This document shows positions 9,335 through 18,594 of a DNA stretch of 64,000 bases, one piece after another. Both the position numbers and the translations under genes were made by a program. A model generated the notes under the pieces. The model was not told the origin of the DNA. It ran no database searches and saw only the letters and a program-made list of their open reading frames with translations. This DNA is from Polynucleobacter sp. es-EL-1 (GTDB lineage Bacteria > Pseudomonadota > Gammaproteobacteria > Burkholderiales > Burkholderiaceae), in NCBI RefSeq assembly GCF_018687975.1, contig NZ_CP061310.1, positions 1,612,001 through 1,676,000 of the forward strand, read 5' to 3'. Position 1 is the first letter of the stretch, and each line of letters starts with the position of its first letter.

Positions 9335-10488
9335 CTAAACCTGTTCACTTCAATATTTTGGCTCGCGACTCCCAGAGTCCAGCTCGCTTAGGGCAACTAG
9401 ATCTTCCACATGGCAGTGTGCAAACCCCGATCTTTATGCCCGTAGGCACCTATGGCACCGTAAAGGCCATGACACCCCGAGATCTAAACGAGGCGAAAGC
9501 CCAAATTATTTTGGGCAATACTTTTCATCTCTGGTTACGACCTGGTCTAGATGTCATTAAAAAGCATGGTGGACTGCATCGCTTTATGGGATGGGATAAG
9601 CCTATCCTGACTGACTCTGGTGGATTTCAGGTATTTAGCTTGGGGGCATTGCGAAAGATTTCAGAGGAAGGCGTCACTTTTGCCTCCCCCATTAATGGCG
9701 ATAAATTATTTATGTCGCCAGAAGTATCAATGGAAATTCAGGCAGTGCTCAATAGTGACATTGCCATGCAGTTTGATGAATGCACTCCGTATGAGGTGAA
9801 GGGGCAGCCCACTAGCGAAAAAACGGCTCGCGCATCTCTCGAAATGTCTTTACGTTGGGGTGATCGCTCACTCAAGCGCTTTCGGGAACTTGAAACCGGT
9901 AATGGCCTCTTTGGCATCGTTCAAGGCGGGATGTTTGAAAATCTTCGAGAGTTTTCGCTTGAGGCAGTCCGTCAGCAAGGTTTTGATGGGATTGCCATTG
10001 GCGGCTTATCCGTTGGTGAGCCAAAACCAGAATTTGAGCGTATTTTGAACTTCACGGCCCCTAAACTTCCTGAACACATGCCGCATTATTTGATGGGGGT
10101 TGGAACACCAGAGGATCTAATGCTTGGCGTGAGCCTCGGAATTGATATGTTTGACTGCGTCATGCCAACCCGTAATGCACGTAATGGCTGGCTATTTACC
10201 CGCTTCGGGGACCTTAAATTGCGCAATTCTGGGTATAAAGACGATGATAGGCCCTTAGATCCTACCTGCGCCTGCTACACCTGCCAAAACTTCACTAGAT
10301 CCTACTTAAACCACCTACAGAAAGCTAATGAGATTCTGGGGTCTCAGCTCAATACCATCCATAACCTCTCCTACTACCTGCAATTAATGGAGGAGGTTCG
10401 TGAGGCGCTGTCCAAGGATCGCTTTAGCGCCTATCGCGAGCAATTTCATCGTGATCGCCAACGAGGTGTCGAGCCTGGGCAGGATTAA
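9331..10488 (+). CDS. tgt: tRNA-guanine transglycosylase Tgt
   Basis: Exchanges guanine-34 for preQ1 in tRNAs with GUN anticodons. The nucleophile and substrate loops are visible: LTDSGGFQVFSLG near residue 92, GIVQGGMFENLR, and the second aspartate in MFDCVMPTRNAR. The zinc site is CACYTC followed by a histidine about 25 residues later in SYLNHLQKANEI. The 385 residues fit the bacterial family. It overlaps queA by 4 bases. Confidence 0.97.
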   Translation: MTKPVHFNILARDSQSPARLGQLDLPHGSVQTPIFMPVGTYGTVKAMTPRDLNEAKAQIILGNTFHLWLRPGLDVIKKHGGLHRFMGWDKPILTDSGGFQVFSLGALRKISEEGVTFASPINGDKLFMSPEVSMEIQAVLNSDIAMQFDECTPYEVKGQPTSEKTARASLEMSLRWGDRSLKRFRELETGNGLFGIVQGGMFENLREFSLEAVRQQGFDGIAIGGLSVGEPKPEFERILNFTAPKLPEHMPHYLMGVGTPEDLMLGVSLGIDMFDCVMPTRNARNGWLFTRFGDLKLRNSGYKDDDRPLDPTCACYTCQNFTRSYLNHLQKANEILGSQLNTIHNLSYYLQLMEEVREALSKDRFSAYREQFHRDRQRGVEPGQD

Positions 10489-10622
10489 TAGCCCTGCAGC
10501 GGGAGTGTGCGCCCTAAATCAGCCCTCCAAAGCCCATACAGTTTAGAATCGTGGGTTTATGGCTTTGCTTTATTGGCCTAAAAATGAAGCTGTTTCCAAT
10601 TGGTGATTAATGGAGGTTTTAT

Positions 10623-10949
10623 ATGTGGATTAGTAACGCTTTTGCCCAGGCTCCTGCTGCGGGCGCAGACTCTGGTGGCTTAATGAGCTTCCTACCCCTA
10701 ATACTGATGTTTGTAGTGCTGTACTTCATCATGATTCGCCCACAGATGAAGCGTCAAAAAGAAACTAAGGCCATGCTTGAAGCATTAGGCGTTGGTGATG
10801 AAGTGGTAACGGTTGGCGGCATCATGGGCAAAGTAACTGCCCTAAAAGATCAGGTAGTAACTGTTGAGATTGCTTCTGGCACTGAAGTCCAAATGCAAAA
10901 GGCAGCTATCACTACAGTATTGCCTAAAGGCACATTGAAGTCCGCTTAA
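10623..10949 (+). CDS. yajC: Preprotein translocase accessory subunit YajC
   Basis: Small single-span inner-membrane protein that associates with SecDF-YidC. It has 108 residues with one hydrophobic helix (roughly residues 20-40, LPLILMFVVLYFIMIRP) and a basic-to-amphipathic cytoplasmic tail, the YajC layout. A GGAGG-type ribosome site lies just upstream (tggaggttttat). The 134-base gap after tgt has no gene and probably holds a promoter for yajC-secD-secF. Confidence 0.95.
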   Translation: MWISNAFAQAPAAGADSGGLMSFLPLILMFVVLYFIMIRPQMKRQKETKAMLEALGVGDEVVTVGGIMGKVTALKDQVVTVEIASGTEVQMQKAAITTVLPKGTLKSA

Positions 10950-10974
10950 CAGGCTTACTCACAAGTATCTCAAT

Positions 10975-12834
10975 ATGAATCGTTACCCTCTCTGGAAATA
11001 CATAGTCATCCTGGTTGCATTATTAATTGGGGGACTATATTCACTACCCAATATTTACGGAGAGGCGCCAGCAGTTCAGGTTTCATCTGCCAAACCCACT
11101 ATCAAAGTGGATTTGGCAACCCAATCTCGTGTTGAAAAAATTCTGACGGATGCCAGCATTGAAAATACCGGCATCTTCTTTGAGTCTGTTGGTAATGTTG
11201 GCTCCATCAAGATTCGTTTTAACAACACCGATATTCAATTGCGTGCTCGCGATCTATTGCAACAAAAATTAAATATTGATCAAAACGATCCTAATTTCAC
11301 CGTTGCATTAAATCTACTTTCAAATACTCCCAGCTGGCTAAATGCTATGAATGCATTGCCAATGCCATTGGGCCTTGACTTGCGTGGTGGCGTGTACTTC
11401 TTGCTACAAGTCGATATGAAAGGTGCAGTTCAAAAGAAAGTCACTTCCTTAGCGACGGATATTCGCAGTCAACTGCGCGAGAAGTCAATACGCCATCAAG
11501 GTATTGAGCGTGGCCAAGAAACTATCACCATCTCTTTTGGCGGCATGGAAGAGGCTGAAAAAGCACGCTCAGTATTGCAAACTAGCCAGCCAGAACTCAA
11601 TTGGCAGATTTTGCCTACCGGTCTTACACCAAAGTTAGTCGGTGAATTTAAGCCTACAGCTTTAAAAGAAATTCAAGACAGCGCTGTAAAGCAAAACATC
11701 ATTACCCTGAATAAGCGCGTTAATGAGTTAGCTGTGAAAGAGCCCGTTATTCAGCAGCAAGGTGCGGAGCGCATCGTAGTGCAATTACCTGGCGTACAAG
11801 ATACTGCGCGCGCTAAAGATATTATTGGTCGCACTGCCACATTGGAGTCTCGACTAGCTGATCCGATTGTTTCAACCATTGCGATTGGTGAAACACCTCC
11901 TCCAGGTATGGATGTATTCCGCTTTGGTGAAAATCGCCAAGGGGTATTCAAAAAATCGGTCATCTTCAGCGGTGATCGTATTACCGATGCAAGTGCTGGC
12001 TTTGACCAAAACCAACGGCCTGCAGTCAACATCTCACTTGATGCGGCTGGTGGTCGTGTGATGCAAGAGGTGACCCGCGAGAATATTGGCAAGCCAATGG
12101 GAATGATCTTGTTTGAAAAAGGCAAAGGTGAAGTACTGACGATTGCCACCATTCAAAGTGAGTTCGGCTCCAAGTTTCAAATTACTGGCCAGCCAACTAC
12201 TGAAAGCGCCAATGACTTAGCGCTTTTATTGCGAGCAGGTTCACTTGCGGCACCAATGGAAATCATTGAAGAGCGCACTATTGGACCAAGCTTAGGTGCA
12301 GAAAATATTGAGAAAGGTTTCAAATCTCTGATCATTGGTTTTGCTGCCATAGCGATTTTCATGATCGCCTATTACATGTTGTTTGGAACTTTCTCGGTAC
12401 TTGCTCTCGCAGTGAACTTGTTGCTACTGATTTCGATTCTCTCGATGCTGCAAGCAACATTGACGCTTCCCGGTATTGCGGCAATGGCATTGGCCCTAGG
12501 TATGGCAATTGACTCCAACGTTCTAATCAATGAGCGTATCCGTGAAGAGCTGCGCGCGGGGGCTTCACCACAGACTGCAATCGCCATTGGCTTTGATAAA
12601 GCATGGGGCACTATTTTGGACTCTAACGTCACAACCCTGATTGCTGGTCTTGCTTTGCTTGCTTTCGGCTCTGGCCCCATCAAGGGCTTTGCAGTGGTCC
12701 ATTGCCTTGGCATCCTCACTTCAATGTTCTCAGCTGTCTTCTTCTCACGCGGCCTGGTCAACCTTTGGTATGGCAGACATAAGAAGGTTCAGAAACTCGC
12801 TATCGGCCAAGTTTGGCGCCCCAAGGAGAAATAA
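10975..12834 (+). CDS. secD: Protein translocase subunit SecD
   Basis: Uses the proton-motive force to help pull preproteins through SecYEG. An N-terminal transmembrane helix is followed by a large periplasmic domain with the SecD signature LGLDLRGGVYFLLQVD (near residue 132), then five C-terminal helices starting at about residue 445. The conserved MAIDSNVLINERIREEL (near residue 510) is the RND-type core. Length is 619 residues. It sits 25 bases after yajC and 3 bases before secF. Confidence 0.97.
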   Translation: MNRYPLWKYIVILVALLIGGLYSLPNIYGEAPAVQVSSAKPTIKVDLATQSRVEKILTDASIENTGIFFESVGNVGSIKIRFNNTDIQLRARDLLQQKLNIDQNDPNFTVALNLLSNTPSWLNAMNALPMPLGLDLRGGVYFLLQVDMKGAVQKKVTSLATDIRSQLREKSIRHQGIERGQETITISFGGMEEAEKARSVLQTSQPELNWQILPTGLTPKLVGEFKPTALKEIQDSAVKQNIITLNKRVNELAVKEPVIQQQGAERIVVQLPGVQDTARAKDIIGRTATLESRLADPIVSTIAIGETPPPGMDVFRFGENRQGVFKKSVIFSGDRITDASAGFDQNQRPAVNISLDAAGGRVMQEVTRENIGKPMGMILFEKGKGEVLTIATIQSEFGSKFQITGQPTTESANDLALLLRAGSLAAPMEIIEERTIGPSLGAENIEKGFKSLIIGFAAIAIFMIAYYMLFGTFSVLALAVNLLLLISILSMLQATLTLPGIAAMALALGMAIDSNVLINERIREELRAGASPQTAIAIGFDKAWGTILDSNVTTLIAGLALLAFGSGPIKGFAVVHCLGILTSMFSAVFFSRGLVNLWYGRHKKVQKLAIGQVWRPKEK

Positions 12835-12837
12835 GCC

Positions 12838-13812
12838 ATGGAATTCTTCCGCATCAAAAAAGATATTCCCTTTATGCGCCATGCTCTGGTGCTCAATGCT
12901 GTTTCCCTCATTACTTTTATTGCCGCAGTTTTCTTCCTTTGGCATAACGGTTTACATTTATCTATTGAATTTACTGGCGGTACTGTCATGGAGGTTACCT
13001 ACCCCCAAACAGCGCCATTAGATTCAATTCGCTCTAAAGTAGAAAAGCTCGGGTATACCGATACTCAGATTCAGAACTTTGGCAGCTCACGTGATGTCAT
13101 GATCCGCCTGCCTTTGCAAAAAGATGCTGAAGGAAAGATGATTTCTTCTGCCGATCAAAGCGCTGCAGTCATGCAAGCTTTAGATCCACAGGGCACGGGA
13201 GCCAAACTTCAGCGCGTGGAATTTGTTGGCCCACAGGTAGGCAAAGAATTGGCACTTGATGGTTTAAAGGCACTCGTCTTTGTGATCATCGGCATCATGG
13301 TGTATCTATCATTCCGCTTTGAGTGGAAATTTGCAGTTGCCGGCATCATTGCCAACCTGCATGACATTGTGATTATTCTGGGCTTTTTTGCATTCTTTCA
13401 ATGGGAATTCTCCCTCTCCGTATTGGCAGCGGTGCTTGCAGTCCTCGGCTACTCTGTCAATGAATCCGTTGTGATCTTTGACCGCATTCGTGAAAACTTC
13501 CGCAAGTATCGCAAGATGAATACCCGTGAAGTGATCGATAACGCGATTACGAGCACTATCAGCCGCACCGTGATTACTCACGGCAGTACAGAGATGATGG
13601 TGCTAGCAATGCTGTTTTTTGGCGGCCCGACTCTCTTTTACTTTGCTCTAGCGCTGACGATCGGTATTCTCTTTGGTATCTATTCTTCTGTATTCGTAGC
13701 CGCTGCCTTAGCAATGTGGCTAGGCGTAACACGTGAAGATTTAGTCAAGGGTGAGCGTAAGCCAGATGATGCAGCGCGCAGTGATGACCCCAACTTTGGG
13801 GCGCAAGTTTAA
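12838..13812 (+). CDS. secF: Protein translocase subunit SecF
   Basis: Partner of SecD in the translocation motor. It has one N-terminal helix, a small periplasmic domain opening with SIEFTGGTVMEV, and a C-terminal five-helix bundle with YSVNESVVIFDRIRENFR. The length of 324 residues is normal. It is the last gene of the yajC-secD-secF unit and converges with waaA, with only 15 bases between the stops. Confidence 0.97.
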   Translation: MEFFRIKKDIPFMRHALVLNAVSLITFIAAVFFLWHNGLHLSIEFTGGTVMEVTYPQTAPLDSIRSKVEKLGYTDTQIQNFGSSRDVMIRLPLQKDAEGKMISSADQSAAVMQALDPQGTGAKLQRVEFVGPQVGKELALDGLKALVFVIIGIMVYLSFRFEWKFAVAGIIANLHDIVIILGFFAFFQWEFSLSVLAAVLAVLGYSVNESVVIFDRIRENFRKYRKMNTREVIDNAITSTISRTVITHGSTEMMVLAMLFFGGPTLFYFALALTIGILFGIYSSVFVAAALAMWLGVTREDLVKGERKPDDAARSDDPNFGAQV

Positions 13813-13827
13813 GTTTCTTACTTAAAA

Positions 13828-15210
13828 CTAATTGAGTGTAAAGTTCTGATGCTCAAGAGCGGCCAAGATTTTTTGGGTCGCTCCTTGATGCGCGCTTGTA
13901 TAGATTTTTGCAGCAGTAGCCATCCTCTCTAATTCTTCCGGGTGAGATAGCAATTCCTTCAACGCTTCCATTAAAGCGATCGGCTCAGTTAATAGCAATT
14001 CTCCGGATATCCGTTTGGCAGCGCCAATCTGGATTGCATCTATAGCCGCTTGTTGGAAATTGTATGTATGCTCACCTAACAATACTGGGCATCCTGCAGC
14101 ACAAGCTTCAATCAGATTTTGACCGCCAAACGGCAAGAGACTTCCTCCCATCACCACTAAGTCGGCTGCGCTGTAATACATCGGCATTTCACCCATGGAG
14201 TCGCCTAAGATGACTTGAATATCCGCGCCGTACTGAGGACTGACATTCCATTCCGAACGACGCTGAAATCGGAACCCCATGTCATGAATTTGATTGGCCA
14301 CTTCAGAAAAACGCTCTGGATGACGTGGCACCAAACATAAGACCGGCGACACTTTGAATGTATTGCTGAGCAATAAATCCCTCCAAGCCTTGAGAATCAC
14401 CTCCTCTTCACCATCTCGCGTACTGGCAGCACAGACCATGAGTCGACCACCCTGATGAATCTCATGTTTCCAGGATTGCCCTTGCACTACTAAATTTGGA
14501 TCCAAAGGAACATCAAACTTGAGATTCCCAACAATCTCAACCTGTCTTACGCCAAGACTTCGGTAACGCTGCGCATCGAACTCAGTCTGAGCCAATATTC
14601 CAGCAAAAGCCTGAAATAATGCTCTGCCCGCTTTACCAAATCGGTTTACTCGCCGAGCACTTCGCTCGGACAAGCGGGCATTGACTAAAAATAAAGGTAG
14701 GCCTTTTTCAGCACAATCAAAAACGACTGTTGGCCAAGCCTCCGTTTCCATAAATAAGCCAAATTTAGGCTTGAAGATGCGAATAAATTTAGCTACTGCC
14801 CAGCAAAGGTCATACGGCAAATATACCTGGCGTATCTGGCCCGAAGCAATTGCTTTCCCAAATAATGAAGCGCCAGTTCGCCGACCATTGAGCGTCATAT
14901 GCGTTAGCAGTATTGATTCGCCACGCTCAAGATAGACATCAATTAAAGGTTGAGCAGCCCTTGTCTCGCCAACTGATACCGCATGAATCCAGATGGCACC
15001 CTGTTTAATGGGTTTCTTATAGCCAAATGCTAAACGTTCAGGTAGATGGCTTAAATATTGGGCGCTGTGGCGAGCGCGCCAAGCAAGACGAATAAAAGCA
15101 AATGGCAAAAGCAAATGCCATAGTAATTGATAGACAGCAAACCAGAACTTGGGGCGGGCACCATATTGAGAATCATTTGGTGCACCCTCAAGGCTTGGGG
15201 TCACACTCAC
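13828..15210 (-). CDS. waaA: 3-deoxy-D-manno-octulosonic acid (Kdo) transferase WaaA
   Basis: Adds Kdo to lipid IVA in lipopolysaccharide core synthesis at the inner membrane. The GT30 N-terminal domain is recognised by AIWIHAVSVGETRAAQPLI (near residue 72) and LFMETEAWPTVVFDC; the C-terminal GT-B half has GGSLLPFGGQNLIEACAAG. The 460 residues are slightly longer than the usual 425, with extra sequence at the N-terminus. It overlaps the upstream purB stop by 4 bases. Number of Kdo units added cannot be told. Confidence 0.95.
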   Translation of the reverse strand: MSVTPSLEGAPNDSQYGARPKFWFAVYQLLWHLLLPFAFIRLAWRARHSAQYLSHLPERLAFGYKKPIKQGAIWIHAVSVGETRAAQPLIDVYLERGESILLTHMTLNGRRTGASLFGKAIASGQIRQVYLPYDLCWAVAKFIRIFKPKFGLFMETEAWPTVVFDCAEKGLPLFLVNARLSERSARRVNRFGKAGRALFQAFAGILAQTEFDAQRYRSLGVRQVEIVGNLKFDVPLDPNLVVQGQSWKHEIHQGGRLMVCAASTRDGEEEVILKAWRDLLLSNTFKVSPVLCLVPRHPERFSEVANQIHDMGFRFQRRSEWNVSPQYGADIQVILGDSMGEMPMYYSAADLVVMGGSLLPFGGQNLIEACAAGCPVLLGEHTYNFQQAAIDAIQIGAAKRISGELLLTEPIALMEALKELLSHPEELERMATAAKIYTSAHQGATQKILAALEHQNFTLN

Positions 15211-16586
15211 TTTTTTAGACGTTCGGTCAGTTCGACCGCCTTGCCTAAATAGGAGGAGGGGGTCATTTCCAGGAGTAACTTTTTAGCATCATCCGGAATC
15301 TTGAGACCACGAATAAATGTTTGCAAATCCTCCTTGTTAATTCCCTTGCCACGGGTTAACTCTTTGAGTTGCTCATAAGGGTTCTCGATGCCATAGCGAC
15401 GCATTACCGTCTGCACTGGCTCAGCGAGTACCTCCCAGCACTCGTCAAGATCAGCCGCAATAGCTGCGTGGTTCACTTCTAATTTTCCTAAGCCACGTAA
15501 GGCGCTGTCATAAGCTAAAACACTATGACCAAATGCTGGGCCTAAATTACGCAGGACTGTAGAGTCAGTTAAGTCACGTTGCCAACGCGAAATGGGCAAC
15601 TTCTCAGCGAGGTGGCGCAATAATGCATTAGCGACGCCCAAGTTACCTTCGGAGTTTTCAAAATCAATCGGATTGACCTTATGCGGCATAGTTGAGGAGC
15701 CAATCTCACCCGCCTTAGTACGCTGCTTAAAGTACCCAATCGAAATATAGGCCCAAAAATCACGGTCCATATCCAACAAGATCGTGTTGGCGCGTGCAAT
15801 AGCATCAAATAGTTCAGCCATGCCATCATGCGGCTCAATCTGAATGGTATAGGGATTAAAGGTAAGACCTAGGCGTTTCTCAACAACACCCTTAGAAAAG
15901 TTTTCCCAATCAAAATCAGGATAGGCAGATAAATGAGCGTTGTAGTTACCAACTGCACCATTCATTTTTCCTAACAACGGAACTGCAGCGATTGCGGCAA
16001 TAGCACGTTCCAAACGTTTAGCAATATTGGCCAACTCCTTGCCTAAAGTGCTGGGTGAGGCTGGCTGACCATGGGTGCGTGACAACAATGGTACCTTGGC
16101 ATTTTCAATAGCGAGGTCAGTTAATACAGAGAGCACTTTTCTGAGTTGCGGCAATAAGACTTCATCACGCGCCCCACGCAACATCAAACCATGTGAGGTG
16201 TTGTTAATGTCTTCAGAGGTACAAGCAAAATGAATAAACTCACTTGCCTTGAGGAGATCTGGACGACCAGAAACTTTTTCCTTTAAGAAATACTCCACCG
16301 CCTTGACATCATGATTGGTTACCGCTTCGATATCTTTAATACGCTGCGCATCGGCATCTGAAAAATTTTCTGGCAAAGACAGTAAAAATGCCTCGTCTGC
16401 TGCGCTAATTTTCGGGACATCCGGAAGCCCGGCTGAAGCCAAAGCCAAAAGCCAATGTATTTCCACAAATACCCGCTGACGCATGAATGCTGCCTCAGAT
16501 AACCAAGGTCTTAAAGCATCCAACTTTCCGGCATAGCGGCCGTCTAATGGGGAGAGTGCATTGAGGGTTGAAAGCGGCTGACTCAC
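15207..16586 (-). CDS. purB: Adenylosuccinate lyase
   Basis: Cleaves SAICAR to AICAR and adenylosuccinate to AMP. The fumarase/aspartase-superfamily signature SSTMPHKVNPIDFENSEGN carries the catalytic serine loop, and SRTHGQPASPSTLGKE holds a catalytic histidine. At 459 residues it is the proteobacterial E. coli-like type. It leads a two-gene minus-strand unit with waaA and lies back-to-back with the glutathione transferase. Confidence 0.97.
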   Translation of the reverse strand: MSQPLSTLNALSPLDGRYAGKLDALRPWLSEAAFMRQRVFVEIHWLLALASAGLPDVPKISAADEAFLLSLPENFSDADAQRIKDIEAVTNHDVKAVEYFLKEKVSGRPDLLKASEFIHFACTSEDINNTSHGLMLRGARDEVLLPQLRKVLSVLTDLAIENAKVPLLSRTHGQPASPSTLGKELANIAKRLERAIAAIAAVPLLGKMNGAVGNYNAHLSAYPDFDWENFSKGVVEKRLGLTFNPYTIQIEPHDGMAELFDAIARANTILLDMDRDFWAYISIGYFKQRTKAGEIGSSTMPHKVNPIDFENSEGNLGVANALLRHLAEKLPISRWQRDLTDSTVLRNLGPAFGHSVLAYDSALRGLGKLEVNHAAIAADLDECWEVLAEPVQTVMRRYGIENPYEQLKELTRGKGINKEDLQTFIRGLKIPDDAKKLLLEMTPSSYLGKAVELTERLKK

Positions 16587-16682
16587 AGATATTGCCTTTA
16601 TTTGGATTGAGCTGATAAAACCTGATTTTAATCGCTCTTAGGGGTCCAACCGAATTGCTACAGGATGGCTATACTTGATGCC

Positions 16683-17297
16683 ATGAAACTCATCGGATCC
16701 CTCACCAGCCCCTATGTACGTAAGGTACGCATTGTTCTGATCGAAAAGAAGGTCGAGGTAGACCTCGAACTGGAAAATGTCTGGGCTGCAGACACAAAAA
16801 TTGCCCAAAATAACCCCTTAGGTAAGATTCCTTGTCTTTTATTGGATGATGGGGAAGCTATTTATGACTCGCGTGTAATCGCAGAATATGCTGACAGCCT
16901 GAGCCCCGTCGGCAAACTCATCCCGGCAGACAGTCGTGAGCGCGCTAGTGTTAAAACCTGGGAGGCCTTAGCTGATGGCGTTGAGGATGCCGGCATCCTG
17001 GCGCGTCTTGAGGCAACCCTACGCCCTCCCGAGCAGCAGAGCCCAGTGTGGATTGAGCGTCAAATGGGCAAAATGAAGCATGGGCTTGCGCAAATGTCGC
17101 AGCAACTGGGTGAGAACGAGTGGTGTCACGGCAACCAAATGTCTTTGGCAGACATTGCGGTAGGTTGCTCATTGGGTTATTTGTTATTTCGCTTCCCTGA
17201 TATTGCTTGGCAAGCTCAATATTCCAACTTAGATAGGCTTTATCAAAAGTTAATGCAAAGACCTTCTTTTGCACAAACTCTACCGCCTGCGGCATAA
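16683..17297 (+). CDS. Glutathione S-transferase family protein
   Basis: A cytosolic GST-fold protein of about 204 residues. The N-terminal thioredoxin-like domain opens with MKLIGSLTSPYVRKVRI, where the Ser/Thr near residue 9 would contact glutathione. NPLGKIPCLLLDDG and IYDSRVIAEYAD form the glutathione-binding face. The C-terminal helical domain contains MSLADIAVGCSLGYL. The ATG at 16683 begins the family-typical sequence; an in-frame ATG at 16665 adds six residues. Substrate unknown; it converges on mnmA with 7 bases between stops. Confidence 0.9.
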   Translation: MKLIGSLTSPYVRKVRIVLIEKKVEVDLELENVWAADTKIAQNNPLGKIPCLLLDDGEAIYDSRVIAEYADSLSPVGKLIPADSRERASVKTWEALADGVEDAGILARLEATLRPPEQQSPVWIERQMGKMKHGLAQMSQQLGENEWCHGNQMSLADIAVGCSLGYLLFRFPDIAWQAQYSNLDRLYQKLMQRPSFAQTLPPAA

Positions 17298-17304
17298 ATC
17301 CAGC

Positions 17305-18420
17305 TTAAACAGCAATAATCCCGCCGCCTAAGCAGACGTCTCCGTCATATAAAACAGCGGATTGACCTGGTGTCACCGCCCATTGAGCCTCTGGAAATGT
17401 CAGCTCAAAACCCAAGGGCTCTTGCCCCCCAAAAGACATGCTGCATGGCGCATCTGACTGCCGATAACGTGTCTTAGCTGAGTATTGCCCTGATTCGGGT
17501 GGGTTGCCAGCAACCCAACTGGCATCCATCGCCAAAAGTTGATTGGCCAATAACCAAGGGTGTTCATGCCCCTGCACAACATATAAAGTGTTATTGGCAA
17601 CATCTTTACGGGCCACGTACCAGGCATCCCCATTGCCATCCTGGCTGCCTCCTAAGCCGATTCCTTTGCGTTGCCCCAGGGTGAAGAATGCTAGCCCCAT
17701 ATGCTCTCCAACCGTCTTACCTTCTGGGGTTTTAATCGGCCCAGGAGTCCGCGGCAAATAGCGGTTTAAGAACTCCCGAAAGGGGCGCTCCCCAATAAAA
17801 CAAATGCCGGTTGAGTCTTTCTTGCGCGCATTATGTAAGCCAATATGCTCAGCAATTTTGCGCACTTCGGTTTTGGGGATTTCCCCCAAAGGGAAAAGAA
17901 CATTTGCCAATTGAGCTTGCGTCAGGCGATGCAAGAAATAACTTTGATCCTTGCTGGCGTCGACTGCTTTTAACAGTTGGACTCGACCGCCCTCATGGCG
18001 AACGCGTGCATAGTGCCCTGTCGCAATCGCATCAGCACCCAAACTCATCGCATGATCTAAAAATGCCTTGAACTTAATTTCTGCATTGCACAATACATCC
18101 GGGTTGGGCGTTCTCCCTGCAGCGTACTCCCGCAAGAAATCAGCAAATACCCGCTCCCGATACTCGGCAGCAAAATTGACCGCCTCCACATCAATCCCGA
18201 TTAGATCAGCCACCGATACGACATCTAGCCAATCTTGGCGTGCAGAACAGTATTCATCGTTATCGTCGTCTTCCCAGTTTTTCATGAAAAGGCCGATAAC
18301 CTCATAGCCCTGCTCCTTGAGCATCCAGGCGGCAACAGACGAATCTACCCCACCAGACATCCCAATCACCACTTTAGATGGATTTGAGGCTGGAATTGCT
18401 GAAGAATTGGGCTGGATCAT
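17305..18420 (-). CDS. mnmA: tRNA-specific 2-thiouridylase MnmA
   Basis: Thiolates the wobble uridine (s2U34) of Lys, Glu and Gln tRNAs using ATP and relayed persulfide sulfur. The PP-loop motif is VVIGMSGGVDSSVAAW. The two catalytic cysteines are in NPDVLCNAEIKF and STGICFIGERPF. The ATG at 18420 gives 371 residues; a longer ATG start at 18459 adds 13 residues with no family resemblance, and neither start has a clear ribosome site. The gene stands alone between two convergent or divergent neighbours. Confidence 0.95.
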   Translation of the reverse strand: MIQPNSSAIPASNPSKVVIGMSGGVDSSVAAWMLKEQGYEVIGLFMKNWEDDDNDEYCSARQDWLDVVSVADLIGIDVEAVNFAAEYRERVFADFLREYAAGRTPNPDVLCNAEIKFKAFLDHAMSLGADAIATGHYARVRHEGGRVQLLKAVDASKDQSYFLHRLTQAQLANVLFPLGEIPKTEVRKIAEHIGLHNARKKDSTGICFIGERPFREFLNRYLPRTPGPIKTPEGKTVGEHMGLAFFTLGQRKGIGLGGSQDGNGDAWYVARKDVANNTLYVVQGHEHPWLLANQLLAMDASWVAGNPPESGQYSAKTRYRQSDAPCSMSFGGQEPLGFELTFPEAQWAVTPGQSAVLYDGDVCLGGGIIAV

Positions 18421-18517
18421 CAAAAAATGCGAGAATTCGCTATAAGCTGAAAACCTCATTGTAAAAGGCTTAACGAAACTTAACTAAAAGAACCCGGTTA
18501 AGCGCCGTAGACGTAAG

Positions 18518-18553
18518 GGTATGCCTATATATGCGTAGTCGCGTATATATACC
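18518..18553 (+). other. AT-rich hairpin upstream of pntAa
   Basis: Ten base pairs with one G-U wobble form between 18526-18535 and 18540-18549 around a four-base loop (TAGT); an outer GGTA/TACC pairing at 18518-18521 and 18550-18553 extends it with a four-base bulge. A run of six T follows only about 10 bases later, so it is not a classical terminator. It lies 42 bases before the pntAa start and could be an RNA control element or a palindromic operator; function is unknown. Confidence 0.5.
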
Positions 18554-18594
18554 TAAAATAGATTTTTTGAAAAATTTGCATCTGGAGACATGCC

